From positions 1 to 57,198 of the forward strand of contig JAPKZB010000076.1 of assembly GCA_026393985.1 (NCBI GenBank): a stretch of 57,198 bases of DNA. The letters run 5' to 3'. Under the pieces are notes generated by a model that was not told the origin of the DNA, did not search any database, and saw nothing but the letters and a program-made list of their open reading frames with translations. Position numbers and translations under genes: made by a program. Shown piece by piece: positions 33,946-42,698 of the stretch. Origin of the DNA: Acidobacteriota bacterium (GTDB taxonomy: Bacteria; Acidobacteriota; Terriglobia; Bryobacterales; Bryobacteraceae). The number at the start of each line of letters is the position of its first letter. The stretch's first letter is position 1.

Positions 33946-36546
33946 ATGACCCGCCTCTCTCCGGCTCTCCTCCTGACCTGCCTCGGGCTCGCCGCCGAAC
34001 CCCTGCCCCCCGGCCCCGCCCAAACCCTCCGCGCCAACTGCCTCGGCTGCCACTCCGCCGCCGCCCGCAAAGGCGGCGTCAATCTGCAACACACCAACCT
34101 CGACTGGTCCGCCCCCGCCGTGCGCGCCCTCTGGCAGCGCGCCCTCCGCGCCGTCGACGAAGGCCGCATGCCGCCCCAGCCCTTGCCCCGCCTCGCCGCC
34201 CCCGCCCGCCAGGCCCCGCCCGCCCACCCCTCCAGCCAACCGACCCGCCATACCCCCCTGACCCGCCATACCCCCTTCGGCGGCGAACTCCCCCGCCGCC
34301 TCAACGGCGCCGAATACCAGGCCACCATCCGCGAACTCTTCGATCTCCCCAAGTTCCGTCTCCCCCTGGGCTTCCCCCCCGATGTCTCTCTCCATGGCTT
34401 CGACAATCTCGCCGCCGGACTCACCCTCTCCGCCCCCCTCCTCGAAGCCTACGCCGCCACCGCTTCCGAAATCGCCGACACCATCTTCCCCCCGCCCGGC
34501 CGCCCGCCCCAACCCCGCCGCTGGCAGGTCCCCCCGGATGACATGGTCATCAGCTTCTCCGCCTCCACCGTCCGCAACGGCATCCTCCGCATGGCCTCCC
34601 GCGCCGAAGATGTCATGCGCAGCTGCACCTGGCCCGCCCGCGTCGAAATCGTCGACTCCGGCGTCTACCGCCTCACCATCACCGCCTCCCGCTTTGCGCC
34701 CCGCCCCGGCCAAGCCATGACCCTCGAACTCTGGGCCCGCGAGGTCGACGCCACCGACCGCTCCAAAATCCACGCCTTCCGCCGCCTCCACGCCGTCCCG
34801 GTCACCGCCGATTCCCCCCAAACCTTCACCTTCGAAGCCGAACTCTACGCCGGCCAAACCCCCCTCATCCGCTGGGCCGACGCCGAACTCGACCACACCA
34901 GCGAACAACTCCCCGCCCTCTTCCGCGAACGCTTCGCCCGCAACCCCCGCCTCCTCGCCGCCTACCTCCACGCCCTCTACCCCCCCGACGGCACCCCCCA
35001 ATCCCCCGCCCGCCTCCGCGGCCGCAACGGCTACGACCTCATCAACCGCCTCATGCTCGACCCCAACCTCGACATGACCCACGCCACCCTCGACTCCGAC
35101 CGCACCCGCCGCATGCTCCAGATGATCGGCACCATCGGCGGCCTCAACAACCTCCACGACACCCTCGCCCACGAGTACTTCGACCACGGCCCCTCGCTCC
35201 AGATCCACGGCCTCACCGTCGAAGGCCCCCTCCGCCCCGTTCCCGGCCCTAAAGACAAGCAGCGCCAGCGCATCCAGCTCTCGCTCGCCAACCTCCCCCC
35301 GGGCTCCTCGCCCCACTCCCTCCCGCCCGCCGAATACGCCCGCCGCCTCGTCGATCACCTCCTCCCCCTCGCCTTCCGCCGCCCTGTCGACGAAGCCACC
35401 CGCGACACCTTCCGCAACATCGCCACCCGCCACTGGCAGCAGGGCCACTCCTTCGAGGAAGGCATGCATCTCCTCCTCCGCTCCATTCTCATCTCCCCCC
35501 GCTTCCTCTACCGCGACATGCAGCCCGGCGCCCTCGACGCCTACGATCTCGCCTCCCGCCTCTCCTACCTCCTCCGCCTCGCCCCGCCCGATGCCCCCCT
35601 CCTCGCCGCCGCCCGCTCCGGCCGTCTGCTCACCCCCGCCGGTCTCCGCGCCGAAGCCGAACGCCTGCTCCCCGCCAAGCCCGATTCGCCCTTCGTCCGC
35701 AGCTTCACCAGCCAGTGGCTCGATACCCGCAAACTCGCCTCTCTCATGCCCGACCCCTCCTTCAACTTCCCGGAAGCCGACCTCGCGCTTGCCCGCCAGG
35801 AAGTCGAATGGTTCTTCACCGAAATCCTCTCGCGCAATCTCCCGCTGTCCACCTTCATCGATCCCTCCTTCACCTTCACCACCCCCCAGTTCGCCGCCCG
35901 TAACTACGGTCTCCCCGCCGCCGGCCCCGACCAGCCCCGCGCGATCACCCGCCTGCCGCTTCCCCCGGGGGGCCGCCACGGCGGTCTCCTCGGCATGGCC
36001 GCCACCATGCTCGCCACCGCCAATGGCGTCGATACCCAGCCCGTCCTCCGCGGCGTCTGGGTTCTCGACAAAATCCTCGGCATGCCGCCCCCCGCCCCAC
36101 CGGCCGATGTCCCCGCCCTCACCCCCGATGTCGCCGGCGCCACCACCCCGCGCGACCTCCTCGCCGCCCACACCAAAGATGCCCGCTGCGCCTCCTGCCA
36201 CACCCGCATCGATCCCTTCGGCCTCGTCCTTGAAAACTACGACCCCGTCGGCCGCTGGCGCGACCGCTGGCCCAAATCGAACCGCCCCATCGCCTCCGCC
36301 GTGGTCCTCCCGGATGGCGCCTCGATCCGGGACGCCGTCGAACTCAAGCGCTGGCTCGTCGCCAACATCGACCTGTTCGCCGCCAGCTACGGCGAAAAAC
36401 TCCTCACTTACGCCACTGGCCGCGTCCCCAATTTCGCCGAACGCCAGGAGATCCGCGCCCTCGTCGCCGCCCTCCGCCGCCGCGGCGGCGGAGCCCGCGA
36501 CTTCACCCTCGCCCTGCTCAACTCCCAAAACTTCCGCACCCGCTAG
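33946..36546 (+). CDS. DUF1592/DUF1588 multi-domain cytochrome-like protein
   Basis: An 866-residue exported protein with the planctomycete-type series of domains. After a signal (about 1-17) comes a C31-L-G-C-H35 haem site in a PSCyt-like domain, then DUF1587 (RLNGAEYQATIRELFDL, about 115-180), a carbohydrate-binding-like insert (about 185-310), DUF1595 (about 400-490), DUF1592 (about 495-630, RSILISPRFLYRDMQ), DUF1588 (about 650-770, GLLGMAATMLATANGVDTQP and a second CASCHTRIDPFG site near 747) and DUF1585 (about 785-860). The two CXXCH sites indicate covalent haem. Function is unproven; it is thought to work with DUF1552 outside the cytoplasm. Third positions are almost all C. Confidence 0.87.
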   Translation: MTRLSPALLLTCLGLAAEPLPPGPAQTLRANCLGCHSAAARKGGVNLQHTNLDWSAPAVRALWQRALRAVDEGRMPPQPLPRLAAPARQAPPAHPSSQPTRHTPLTRHTPFGGELPRRLNGAEYQATIRELFDLPKFRLPLGFPPDVSLHGFDNLAAGLTLSAPLLEAYAATASEIADTIFPPPGRPPQPRRWQVPPDDMVISFSASTVRNGILRMASRAEDVMRSCTWPARVEIVDSGVYRLTITASRFAPRPGQAMTLELWAREVDATDRSKIHAFRRLHAVPVTADSPQTFTFEAELYAGQTPLIRWADAELDHTSEQLPALFRERFARNPRLLAAYLHALYPPDGTPQSPARLRGRNGYDLINRLMLDPNLDMTHATLDSDRTRRMLQMIGTIGGLNNLHDTLAHEYFDHGPSLQIHGLTVEGPLRPVPGPKDKQRQRIQLSLANLPPGSSPHSLPPAEYARRLVDHLLPLAFRRPVDEATRDTFRNIATRHWQQGHSFEEGMHLLLRSILISPRFLYRDMQPGALDAYDLASRLSYLLRLAPPDAPLLAAARSGRLLTPAGLRAEAERLLPAKPDSPFVRSFTSQWLDTRKLASLMPDPSFNFPEADLALARQEVEWFFTEILSRNLPLSTFIDPSFTFTTPQFAARNYGLPAAGPDQPRAITRLPLPPGGRHGGLLGMAATMLATANGVDTQPVLRGVWVLDKILGMPPPAPPADVPALTPDVAGATTPRDLLAAHTKDARCASCHTRIDPFGLVLENYDPVGRWRDRWPKSNRPIASAVVLPDGASIRDAVELKRWLVANIDLFAASYGEKLLTYATGRVPNFAERQEIRALVAALRRRGGGARDFTLALLNSQNFRTR

Positions 36547-36585
36547 CCCCCTCCCCTCCACCCGCGTTATCGTGTTACTGCACCC

Positions 36586-37884
36586 ATGCTTCGCCTAACC
36601 CTCTTCGCCCTCCTCGCGCTCCCCCTCCTCGCCCAGGACCGCATCGCCACCCTCCAACTCCGCGTCTCCACCGACCACGCCGATTGGCGCTACGCCCCCG
36701 GCCAACCCGTCCGCTTCCGCATCCTCGCCGTCGAAGACGGGCACCCCGTCGCCGGGCTTAAAATCACCTACCGCATCGGCCCCGAAATGCTCCCCCCACT
36801 CATCGACCAGACCGTCGCCCTCCCCGCCGAGGGCCTCACCGTCGAAGGCGGCACCCTCTCCCAACCCGGCTTCCTCCGCTGCATCGCTACCGTAGAAAAG
36901 AACGGCAAAACCTACCGCGCCCTCGCCACCGCCGCTTTTCAACCCGACAGCATCCAACCCACCCAAACCGACCCCTCCGACTTCGACCAGTTCTGGGCCG
37001 CCAACAAAGCCGCCCTCGCCAAACTCCCCATCGACGCCAAACTCACTCTCCTGCCCGAATACGGCAACGCCGACGCCAACTGCTATCACGTCAATCTCCA
37101 GAACGTCGGCGCCGGCCCCGCCCCCTCCCGCTTCTACGGCGTCCTCTGCGAACCCAAAGCCCCCGGCAAATACCCCGCGCTCCTCAGCGTCCCTGGCGCC
37201 GGCGTCCGCCCCTACCGCGGCCTCGCCGACCTCGCCGCCCGCGGCATCATCACCCTCCAGGTCGGCATCCACGGCATCCCCGTCACCATGGACCAGTCCG
37301 TCTACGACTCCCTCGGCGCCGGTGCCCTCTCCGGCTACAACACCTTCGGTCTTGATAATCGCGACCGCTACTACTACCGCCGCGTCTACCTCGGCTGCGT
37401 CCGCGCCAACGACTTCCTCACCACCCGCCCCCACTGGGACGGCCGCAACCTCGCCGTCACCGGTGGCAGCCAGGGCGGCGCCCTCTCCCTCGTTACCGCC
37501 GCGCTCGACCCCCGCGTCCGCGGCCTCGCCGCCTACTATCCCGCCCTCGCCGACGTCACCGGCTACCTCCACAACCGCGCCGGCGGCTGGCCCCACATGT
37601 TCCGCGCCGCCGAAGGCCCCGCCTCCCACCGCTCCCCCGACAAAATCGCCACCTCGGCCTACTACGACGTCGTCAACTTCGCCCGCCGCGTCAAAGTCCC
37701 CGGCCTCTACTCCTGGGGCTTCAACGACGAAACCTGCCCGCCCACCTCTATGTACGCGGCCTATAACGTCATACCCGGCGAAAAGAAGCTCCTCCTCGCC
37801 CTCGAAACCGGCCACAATAACATCCCCGAACAGGTCGCCGCCGTGCAGTCCTGGCTCCAGAACTTCCTTTCGGTCGCCCAATAA
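36586..37884 (+). CDS. Acetyl xylan esterase/cephalosporin deacetylase-like hydrolase
   Basis: A 432-residue exported alpha/beta hydrolase of the AXE1 family. A signal peptide (about 1-16, LPLLAQ) and a beta-sandwich N-terminal domain (about 20-125) precede the catalytic domain (about 130-430). The nucleophile Ser lies in GGSQGGALSL (about 293). The catalytic Asp is in WGFNDETCPPTS (about 385) and the His in ETGHNNIPEQ (about 412). It removes acetyl groups from xylo-oligosaccharides or related esters. It starts 39 bp after the DUF1592 gene; a GTTACT box 6 nt before the ATG could be a separate leaderless promoter. Its presence suggests a role of this run in plant polysaccharide use. Confidence 0.85.
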   Translation: MLRLTLFALLALPLLAQDRIATLQLRVSTDHADWRYAPGQPVRFRILAVEDGHPVAGLKITYRIGPEMLPPLIDQTVALPAEGLTVEGGTLSQPGFLRCIATVEKNGKTYRALATAAFQPDSIQPTQTDPSDFDQFWAANKAALAKLPIDAKLTLLPEYGNADANCYHVNLQNVGAGPAPSRFYGVLCEPKAPGKYPALLSVPGAGVRPYRGLADLAARGIITLQVGIHGIPVTMDQSVYDSLGAGALSGYNTFGLDNRDRYYYRRVYLGCVRANDFLTTRPHWDGRNLAVTGGSQGGALSLVTAALDPRVRGLAAYYPALADVTGYLHNRAGGWPHMFRAAEGPASHRSPDKIATSAYYDVVNFARRVKVPGLYSWGFNDETCPPTSMYAAYNVIPGEKKLLLALETGHNNIPEQVAAVQSWLQNFLSVAQ

Positions 37885-37888
37885 CCCT

Positions 37889-38470
37889 ATGCCCCACCAC
37901 CGTCACTTCGCCGCTCTTCTCCTCCTCGCCCAACTCTTGCCGGCCCAACCCCCGGCTGCCCCGCACTTCGAGTTCACCGCCAACCAGCGCCTCGCCTTTC
38001 CCGGTAACTACCGCGAATGGATATTCCTCTCCGCCGGCCGCGGCATGACCTACGGCCCCACCGCCGATCCCCACGGTCCGCCCCAGTTCGATAACGTCTT
38101 CGTCAACCCCTCTGCCTACCGCCACTTCGTAAAAACCGGCAGGTGGCCGGAGCAGGCCATCTTTGTCCTCGAAATCCGCGAGGCCAAATCCGAAGGCTCC
38201 ATCAACAAAGGTGGCGAGTTCCAGGGAGCCGTCACCGCCATCGAAGTGCTCGTCAAGGACCCCAAACGCTTTGCCGCCACCAGTGGCTGGGGCTTCTTCG
38301 AATTCGACAAGAAGCAACAGCCCGCCGCCCAACTGCCCAAGACGGCCACCTGCTACGCCTGCCATGCGCAGAACGGAGCCGTCGAGCACACCTTCGTCCA
38401 GTTCTACCCCACCCTCCTCCCAATCGCCTCCGCCAAAAACACCCTCAAGTCGGCGGCCCCAGGTCACTAA
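37889..38470 (+). CDS. Cytochrome P460 family protein
   Basis: A 193-residue exported c-type haem protein of the cytochrome P460 family, starting 4 bp after the esterase. Signal peptide about 1-18. The family core runs FPGNYREWIFLSAGRGMTYG to GGEFQGAVTAIEVLVKDP and GWGFFEFD, with a single haem site CYACH (about residue 154). P460 enzymes oxidise hydroxylamine or related N-oxides in nitrifiers and methanotrophs; in acidobacteria the role is unknown, and many homologues are only distantly similar. Being last in this row, it may be an electron carrier or oxidase for the neighbouring exported proteins. Confidence 0.82.
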   Translation: MPHHRHFAALLLLAQLLPAQPPAAPHFEFTANQRLAFPGNYREWIFLSAGRGMTYGPTADPHGPPQFDNVFVNPSAYRHFVKTGRWPEQAIFVLEIREAKSEGSINKGGEFQGAVTAIEVLVKDPKRFAATSGWGFFEFDKKQQPAAQLPKTATCYACHAQNGAVEHTFVQFYPTLLPIASAKNTLKSAAPGH

Positions 38471-38474
38471 GCCG

Positions 38475-38492
38475 CCCCGCTTCTCCGCGGGG
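38475..38492 (+). terminator. Short GC-rich hairpin after cytochrome P460
   Basis: CCCCGC/GCGGGG with a 6-nt loop begins 5 bp past the stop codon. No T-run follows, so termination is possible but weakly supported. Confidence 0.3.
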
Positions 38493-38536
38493 ACGAAGGG
38501 TGGTAGACTCGGCTCCAGCAAACGCCGGAGGAACCG

Positions 38537-38986
38537 ATGAACAGCACAAACGCTGCCCGGCCCCGCACCCCGTGGCACCTCTGGGCCGTCGGTGGCGTGG
38601 GGCTCTTGTGGAACGCCTATGGCGCCGTGGACTACTTTCTTTCGAAGACCCAGGGCGACGTCTATCTCCGGAGCGCCGGGATGAGTCAGGCCCAGATCGA
38701 CCACTTCCACGCCATGCCGGCCTGGATGACCGCCGTCTGGGCGGTGGGCGTCTGGGGCGCTGTGTTAGGATCCGTCCTGCTGCTGCTCCGCCGCCGCTTC
38801 GCCGCACCGGTCTTTGTCGCTTCTCTGCTCGGCTTCGTCCTGAGCCTCGTCTACGCCTACGGCATCGCCCCGCTGCCCGAGAGTAACAACCAAATGATGA
38901 TGACCATGCAATCCGTCATTCTCACCGGCTGCCTGCTCTTCGTCTGGTATGCGCAGGCGCAGTCCAAGGCCGGCGTCCTACGTTAA
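38537..38986 (+). CDS. Small integral membrane protein, unknown function
   Basis: A 149-residue protein with four hydrophobic segments: about 14-34, 62-84, 90-110 and 118-138. GGAGG lies 5-6 nt before the ATG, a strong ribosome site that contrasts with the leaderless genes nearby. I do not recognise a named family; similar four-helix proteins occur widely as hypothetical proteins. It is probably an inner-membrane protein expressed alone, since a 66-bp gap with a hairpin separates it from the upstream run and degenerate DNA follows. Confidence 0.7.
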   Translation: MNSTNAARPRTPWHLWAVGGVGLLWNAYGAVDYFLSKTQGDVYLRSAGMSQAQIDHFHAMPAWMTAVWAVGVWGAVLGSVLLLLRRRFAAPVFVASLLGFVLSLVYAYGIAPLPESNNQMMMTMQSVILTGCLLFVWYAQAQSKAGVLR

Positions 38987-39025
38987 GCCGTTTCCGCGGC
39001 CCTACCCAACCTCACCCCGCAAAGC

Positions 39026-39412
39026 CTATCCCGGCAGTGCGCTCCGTACATCCGTCTGCGCGAAGTCCCTGCCAACGTCTAGCAGGCAGCATCGCCGCTC
39101 CATCGTCAGGGAACACGCAGAATAATCGCCGAAGTTCAGGCCCGCCCGATGCATTCTCCTCCCCCACCGCTCAGAAGCAAAAGCAACTCCCCGGGCGGAG
39201 GCCGCCGTCACGCTGACCACCGCAAGGCCAATCCCCACAAACAGGCGGTCCACTTCATCACCGGCAGTCCCACGTGTCGCGACTACCAAGACCTCGGCCA
39301 ACGTCGCGCTTGAGATGACTGCATTAGATTCTTTTGCCAGCGCCACAATACAATCCGCCGCTCACGGCTCACTGAGTAAGATCGCCATCAGTGTGGAAGC
39401 GTCTACCATCAT
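39026..39412 (-). pseudogene. VapC-family PIN-domain toxin with one in-frame stop
   Basis: The minus strand encodes a full VapC-length (128-codon) PIN-domain frame from ATG 39412 to TAG 39026, interrupted only by a TGA at 39364-39362 (codon 17). The N-terminal part MMVDASTLMAILLSEP carries the first catalytic Asp. After the stop, the same frame continues with SATLAEVLVVATRG and HRAGLNFGDYSACSL, which holds the later acidic active-site residue. VapC toxins are PIN-fold RNases that cut tRNA or mRNA. With the partner antitoxin also broken, the nonsense change would have inactivated the toxin. Translation restarting at the GTG near 39345 would lack the first Asp. Confidence 0.65.
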
Positions 39413-39583
39413 CAGATCCGCGTGCCGTCATCGCCTTAGAGAAAGTCCTGGCTGCGCATGGTACTCGGGCCGCTGGTTATCCTCGCGGCGGCCGTGGCGT
39501 GTCAAGAATCTCTCCTCTCCTTGCTCGGCCCGCCTTACCTGATCAGTTAACTGTGCCTATGCATCCGTCACCGATACCTGCAT
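39413..39583 (-). pseudogene. Degenerate Phd/YefM-type antitoxin gene
   Basis: Reading the minus strand from ATG 39583 gives MQVSVTDA, a TAG at 39559-39557, then AQLTDQVRRAEQGEEIL. This is the usual N-terminal helix pattern of Phd/YefM antitoxins (AKAQLTELVRRAEAGEE). After that the similarity hops frame (LTRHGRR in one frame, PAARVP in another), so at least one stop and two frameshifts are present. It lies directly upstream of the broken vapC, the normal antitoxin-toxin order. The rest of this gap (39584-39722) shows nothing I can support. Confidence 0.5.
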
Positions 39584-39725
39584 GCCCTTCTCCGTTACGG
39601 AGTCCTAACTCCCTTCACTATGTAACAAAGTTAGACCATCCAGCGGTCTACATCCTTGTCCGCCTGGTTTTACCCGACGATTCCCACCCGCCTCCCACCC
39701 GCCTGATAGCATAGTTCCCACTGTG

Positions 39726-40689
39726 ATGCGTCTCCTACCCCTGCTCCTCGCCCTCCTCCTCACCTCCTGCCGGACCATGGTCCTCGAACCCGTCCCCGCC
39801 TGGGCCTACCCCACCAACCCTCCGCCCCCCCCCCGCCCCCCCCCCCCCCCCCCCCCAGGGCCCCCCCCTCCAAATCCCCACCAGTAAACTCTCCTTCACT
39901 CGCAAAGAGCTCAGCAACCTGTTTGCCGCCCCCGACTGGCAACCCGATTCCCATCCCCCTATGCCCTCCGTCGTCTCCTACGGCCGCGCTCCCGAAGTCC
40001 GCGCCTGCGGCTACTGCCACCTCCCCACCGGCAACGGCCGCCCGGAGAACGCCCGCCTCGCCGGCCTGCCCGTCGAATACTTCATCGCTCAGGTCAAAGC
40101 CTTTCGCGAAGGCACCCGCAAATCCTTCGTCGACGGCCGCGCCCCCACTATCAATATGACCAAAACCGCCGTCGCCATGCAGGACCAGGAAATCGCCGCC
40201 GCCGCCACCTACTACGCCTCCCTCCGTCCGCAGTCCTTCGTCCGCGTCGTCGAAGCTGCCGAGGTCCCCCAAGCAGAAATCGCCGGCTGGCTCTACAAAT
40301 TCAATACCGTAGCCCCGCGCCAACCCCTCGCTGACCGCATCCTCGAAGGCCCCGAAGACTTCACCCAGTTCGAGCTCCGCGACCCGGACTCCCGCTACAT
40401 CGCCTATGTCCCCCCCGGCAGTCTCGCCCTCGGCAAACGTCTCGCCCAAACCTGGGGTGACCACCAGGAACTCGAGTGCTCCAGTTGCCACGGCCCTGGC
40501 TACAAGGGCAAGGATCAGGTGCCCGGTATCGCCGGCCGCTCTCCCACCTCCCTCGTGCGCCAGCTTTACGATTTCAAGTCCGGCGCCCGCCGAGGCGGCC
40601 AGAGCTCCGAAATGGACAAGGTCGTCAAGTACATGAAGAACAGCGACATGCTCGCCCTTGCGGCCTATCTCGGCTCCCTGGCCCCATAA
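39726..40689 (+). CDS. Di-haem cytochrome c lipoprotein, frame broken in a poly-C tract
   Basis: The ATG at 39726 opens a lipoprotein signal (MRLLPLLLALLLTSC, lipobox Cys15). The same protein clearly continues as KLSFTRKELSNLFAAPDW and from 39961 to 40689, but in the +1 frame. The shift happens in a C-rich stretch (39825-39868). As written, the first frame ends at TAA 39885-39887 after 53 codons. Without the lipoprotein start, translation could begin at ATG 39961 but would lack export. The mature part has two haem sites, CGYCH (about 40008) and CSSCH (about 40479), like cytochrome c4-type di-haem electron carriers. A tract one base shorter or two longer would restore a single frame of about 320 residues. 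Confidence 0.65.
39825..39868. repeat. Poly-C tract (C10-G-C21-AGGG-C8)
   Basis: Runs of 10, 21 and 8 C lie between codon 33 of the cytochrome lipoprotein and its mature domain. Such a run is prone both to slipped-strand mispairing in cells and to miscounting in sequencing. It encodes a Pro-rich linker in any frame. Confidence 0.9.
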
Positions 40690-40696
40690 GGTAGGG

Positions 40697-41608
40697 TTAA
40701 CCTTGGCGCCTGCGCCGGAACACCACCCCGGCTGCACCCGCCAATATCCCCGTCAGCAGCATACCGCTCGTCCGCGGCTCCGGAATCGGCAGCAATGACA
40801 TTCCAAAGGCAACATTGTTCCCGCCCAAACCGTTGAGCGAGATCCCCAACGTCGAACTGGCCGTCAAATTCCCCACCCCGGTAAAGTTCGGGTTCAACCC
40901 AAAAGGATTAGGGTTGCTGGTCCCGTAGATGGATTTGATAGCGTTGAGATCGAAAAACATCTGGTAGCTGTCGCTCTGCGCAAAAGCCCGGAACGGAAAG
41001 TCGTAGCTCACGCCCGACCCGATGCCCCCCACAATCCACTGCGGATTGTTGGACGTCGGCCCGCCGTAACTCGTCCCGTTACCCGCCTGCATCGTAATCG
41101 TGCCGCCGCGCCACCCGTTGCCGCCCTCGAACTGCACCGTAAAATCCCGAAACTCCGACCACTCGGAGAAAGCCGTCCGTCCATTGGTGCCGCCCACCGT
41201 CGTGGCCGCCTGATAGCTATCATTATCCAGGTCAAACCGCACCGTCGGGACAAAACCACTCACCGCGGCCCCGCTGATCCGCCGCACCCCGATGCCCGCA
41301 ATCTGGTTTCCATTGGCGAAAGCACCCGCCGAAAACGAACCCGTGCCGAATCCGGTCGCCCCACCGGTCGGTCCTCCGCCGGTCGGGGCCGGCAAGCCGC
41401 TAACGGCGTTGTTGTTGAAGGCGAAAACCGTCGTAAACACCTCATACACATCCGTCGTAGTCCCGGAGCCGTATACCCCGAGTTGGTTAGAGTTTCCTTT
41501 GCTCGTCCATCCGTTCCAGCTCAGCCCACCATCAATGCTGATAGGGATACAAAAGGCACACGGGGTTAGTAGAAAGGTACTCAGTGAAAACAGCAGGCTT
41601 CTTGTCAT
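40697..41608 (-). CDS. PEP-CTERM sorting domain protein
   Basis: A 303-residue exported protein with a signal peptide (about 1-20) and a C-terminal PEP-CTERM sorting signal: PIPEPRTSGMLL, a hydrophobic helix, then RRRRQG. Such proteins are processed by an exosortase (not in this window) and delivered to the surface or exopolysaccharide. The central 240 residues are Gly/Asn/Ser-rich beta-type sequence without a recognised enzyme domain. AAGGAG 6 nt before the ATG supports the start. It converges with the cytochrome gene, 7 bp between stops. Confidence 0.83.
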   Translation of the reverse strand: MTRSLLFSLSTFLLTPCAFCIPISIDGGLSWNGWTSKGNSNQLGVYGSGTTTDVYEVFTTVFAFNNNAVSGLPAPTGGGPTGGATGFGTGSFSAGAFANGNQIAGIGVRRISGAAVSGFVPTVRFDLDNDSYQAATTVGGTNGRTAFSEWSEFRDFTVQFEGGNGWRGGTITMQAGNGTSYGGPTSNNPQWIVGGIGSGVSYDFPFRAFAQSDSYQMFFDLNAIKSIYGTSNPNPFGLNPNFTGVGNLTASSTLGISLNGLGGNNVAFGMSLLPIPEPRTSGMLLTGILAGAAGVVFRRRRQG

Positions 41609-41686
41609 CGGAATCTCCTTGGGATTCCGAGCTTAGCGGATCAAGACCAAAAAAACGAATCCCTCAAAGGTCCCGATTTAATTTGG

Positions 41687-41710
41687 TACCCCGGTCCTGC
41701 GCCAGGGGTA
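41687..41710 (-). terminator. Possible terminator of the receptor-phytase operon
   Basis: On the minus strand TACCCC and GGGGTA (6 bp, 12-nt loop) lie 20 bp past the phytase stop and are followed by an A/T-rich CCAAATTAAATC. The T-run is poor. Confidence 0.35.
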
Positions 41711-41729
41711 GGCCACTGGGCCTGCCTTC

Positions 41730-42698
41730 CTAGTCCAGGCTGGCTATAATTGCCTTCCAGTCCACCAAAATGAAGTTATGGCGGCTATTATTCATCGCCA
41801 CCAGAACTCCGAACGGCGCAATCTCAATCCCGTCCGTCGAATCCGCTCCTACCCGAAATATCCCCAACTCTCGTAACGTATCCCGCGAAAACACGTGGAA
41901 CTCGGAGTTCCCCCGCAACTGGTCCGTCGCCACAACGTAGTTTTGGTAGACCGCAATCCCTTCCCGGTCGCCCTTCCATCCGCTCTGCGCAAACACCGTC
42001 AGCTCCTCGCCCGTCGCCGCCTGCGCCGGGTCCGCCGCATACTTCCGGATCCCCGCCCCTTCGTCAGCGTAATAAACATGCTCCCGTTCAGCGTCCACGG
42101 CCACCGCCTCAATCTCTCCCGTCCCGCTGAACCGGCCAAACTCCCGCACCTTCTCCGCCCGGATCCGGCCCCCGGCCTCTCCCGTCAGCCGGTATTGCCA
42201 AAGGTAACTGCCCGATGGCCCGCTCTTCCGGCTCACAATCGCAAACAATACCCCGTCCCGCCTCCGCCGGTAGAGCGCAATGCCCATCGGCTGCGCCCGC
42301 GCCCCCGCCTCACCCACAAACACCGGCGCCGCTCCCATCTCCCGCAAGCCCACCTCGGGAACCACCTCAAAAAAACGCAGTTGACCCTTGTTCCGTTCCG
42401 TCACTACCGCGATATCCACCGTCCGGCCTCCCACCCGGAACCCGTACGCCACGTCCACATTATTCGGCCGGTCCAGGTTGCGCACCGTCATCAGCCGCGA
42501 ACCATCCATCCGGTAGACGGCGACACCGCCCTCCGGCGCCGCCATCTTGATCGTTCCCAGAATCAGACTCCGGCGCCGGTCCCGCGGATGCACCCACACC
42601 GCCGGATCGTCCGTCTGGTGCGCCTCGCTCGCCGTCTCCCCCAACGCGGCTATATCCACCTGCGCAAGCAAACTCAGCGAAAAGAACAACGGCAGCAT
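41730..42698 (-). CDS. Beta-propeller phytase
   Basis: A 322-residue exported 3-phytase of the beta-propeller (BPP) family. A short signal (LPLFFSLSLLAQ) is followed by the family's hallmark DDPAVWVHPRDRRRSLILGT (about 29-48). RPNNVDVAYGF, ADEGAGIRKY and the closing MNNSRHNFILVDWKAI segment also match blades of the six-bladed propeller. BPP enzymes use calcium to release phosphate from phytate outside the cytoplasm. The ATG overlaps the stop of the upstream receptor by 1 bp (TAATG), so the two are translationally coupled and the receptor is very likely dedicated to phytate or a phytate product. Confidence 0.88.
   Translation of the reverse strand: MLPLFFSLSLLAQVDIAALGETASEAHQTDDPAVWVHPRDRRRSLILGTIKMAAPEGGVAVYRMDGSRLMTVRNLDRPNNVDVAYGFRVGGRTVDIAVVTERNKGQLRFFEVVPEVGLREMGAAPVFVGEAGARAQPMGIALYRRRRDGVLFAIVSRKSGPSGSYLWQYRLTGEAGGRIRAEKVREFGRFSGTGEIEAVAVDAEREHVYYADEGAGIRKYAADPAQAATGEELTVFAQSGWKGDREGIAVYQNYVVATDQLRGNSEFHVFSRDTLRELGIFRVGADSTDGIEIAPFGVLVAMNNSRHNFILVDWKAIIASLD

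Noticed and set aside
32683-36561. Open minus-strand frame of about 1290 codons opposite the DUF1552/DUF1592 genes
   Set aside because: It is Gly/Glu/Ala-rich with no domain or ribosome site and mirrors two well-recognised genes. It stays open because the plus-strand codons almost all end in C.
12078-36600. Identical first 14 bases (ATGCTTCGCCTAAC) of the genes at 12078 and 36586
   Set aside because: Both encode the start of a short signal peptide (MLRLTL); the upstream regions are unrelated, so it is most likely chance plus codon bias.
39001-39720. Possible small RNA or regulatory region in the low-skew gap
   Set aside because: The toxin and antitoxin remnants explain most of it and no structured element was visible in the rest.
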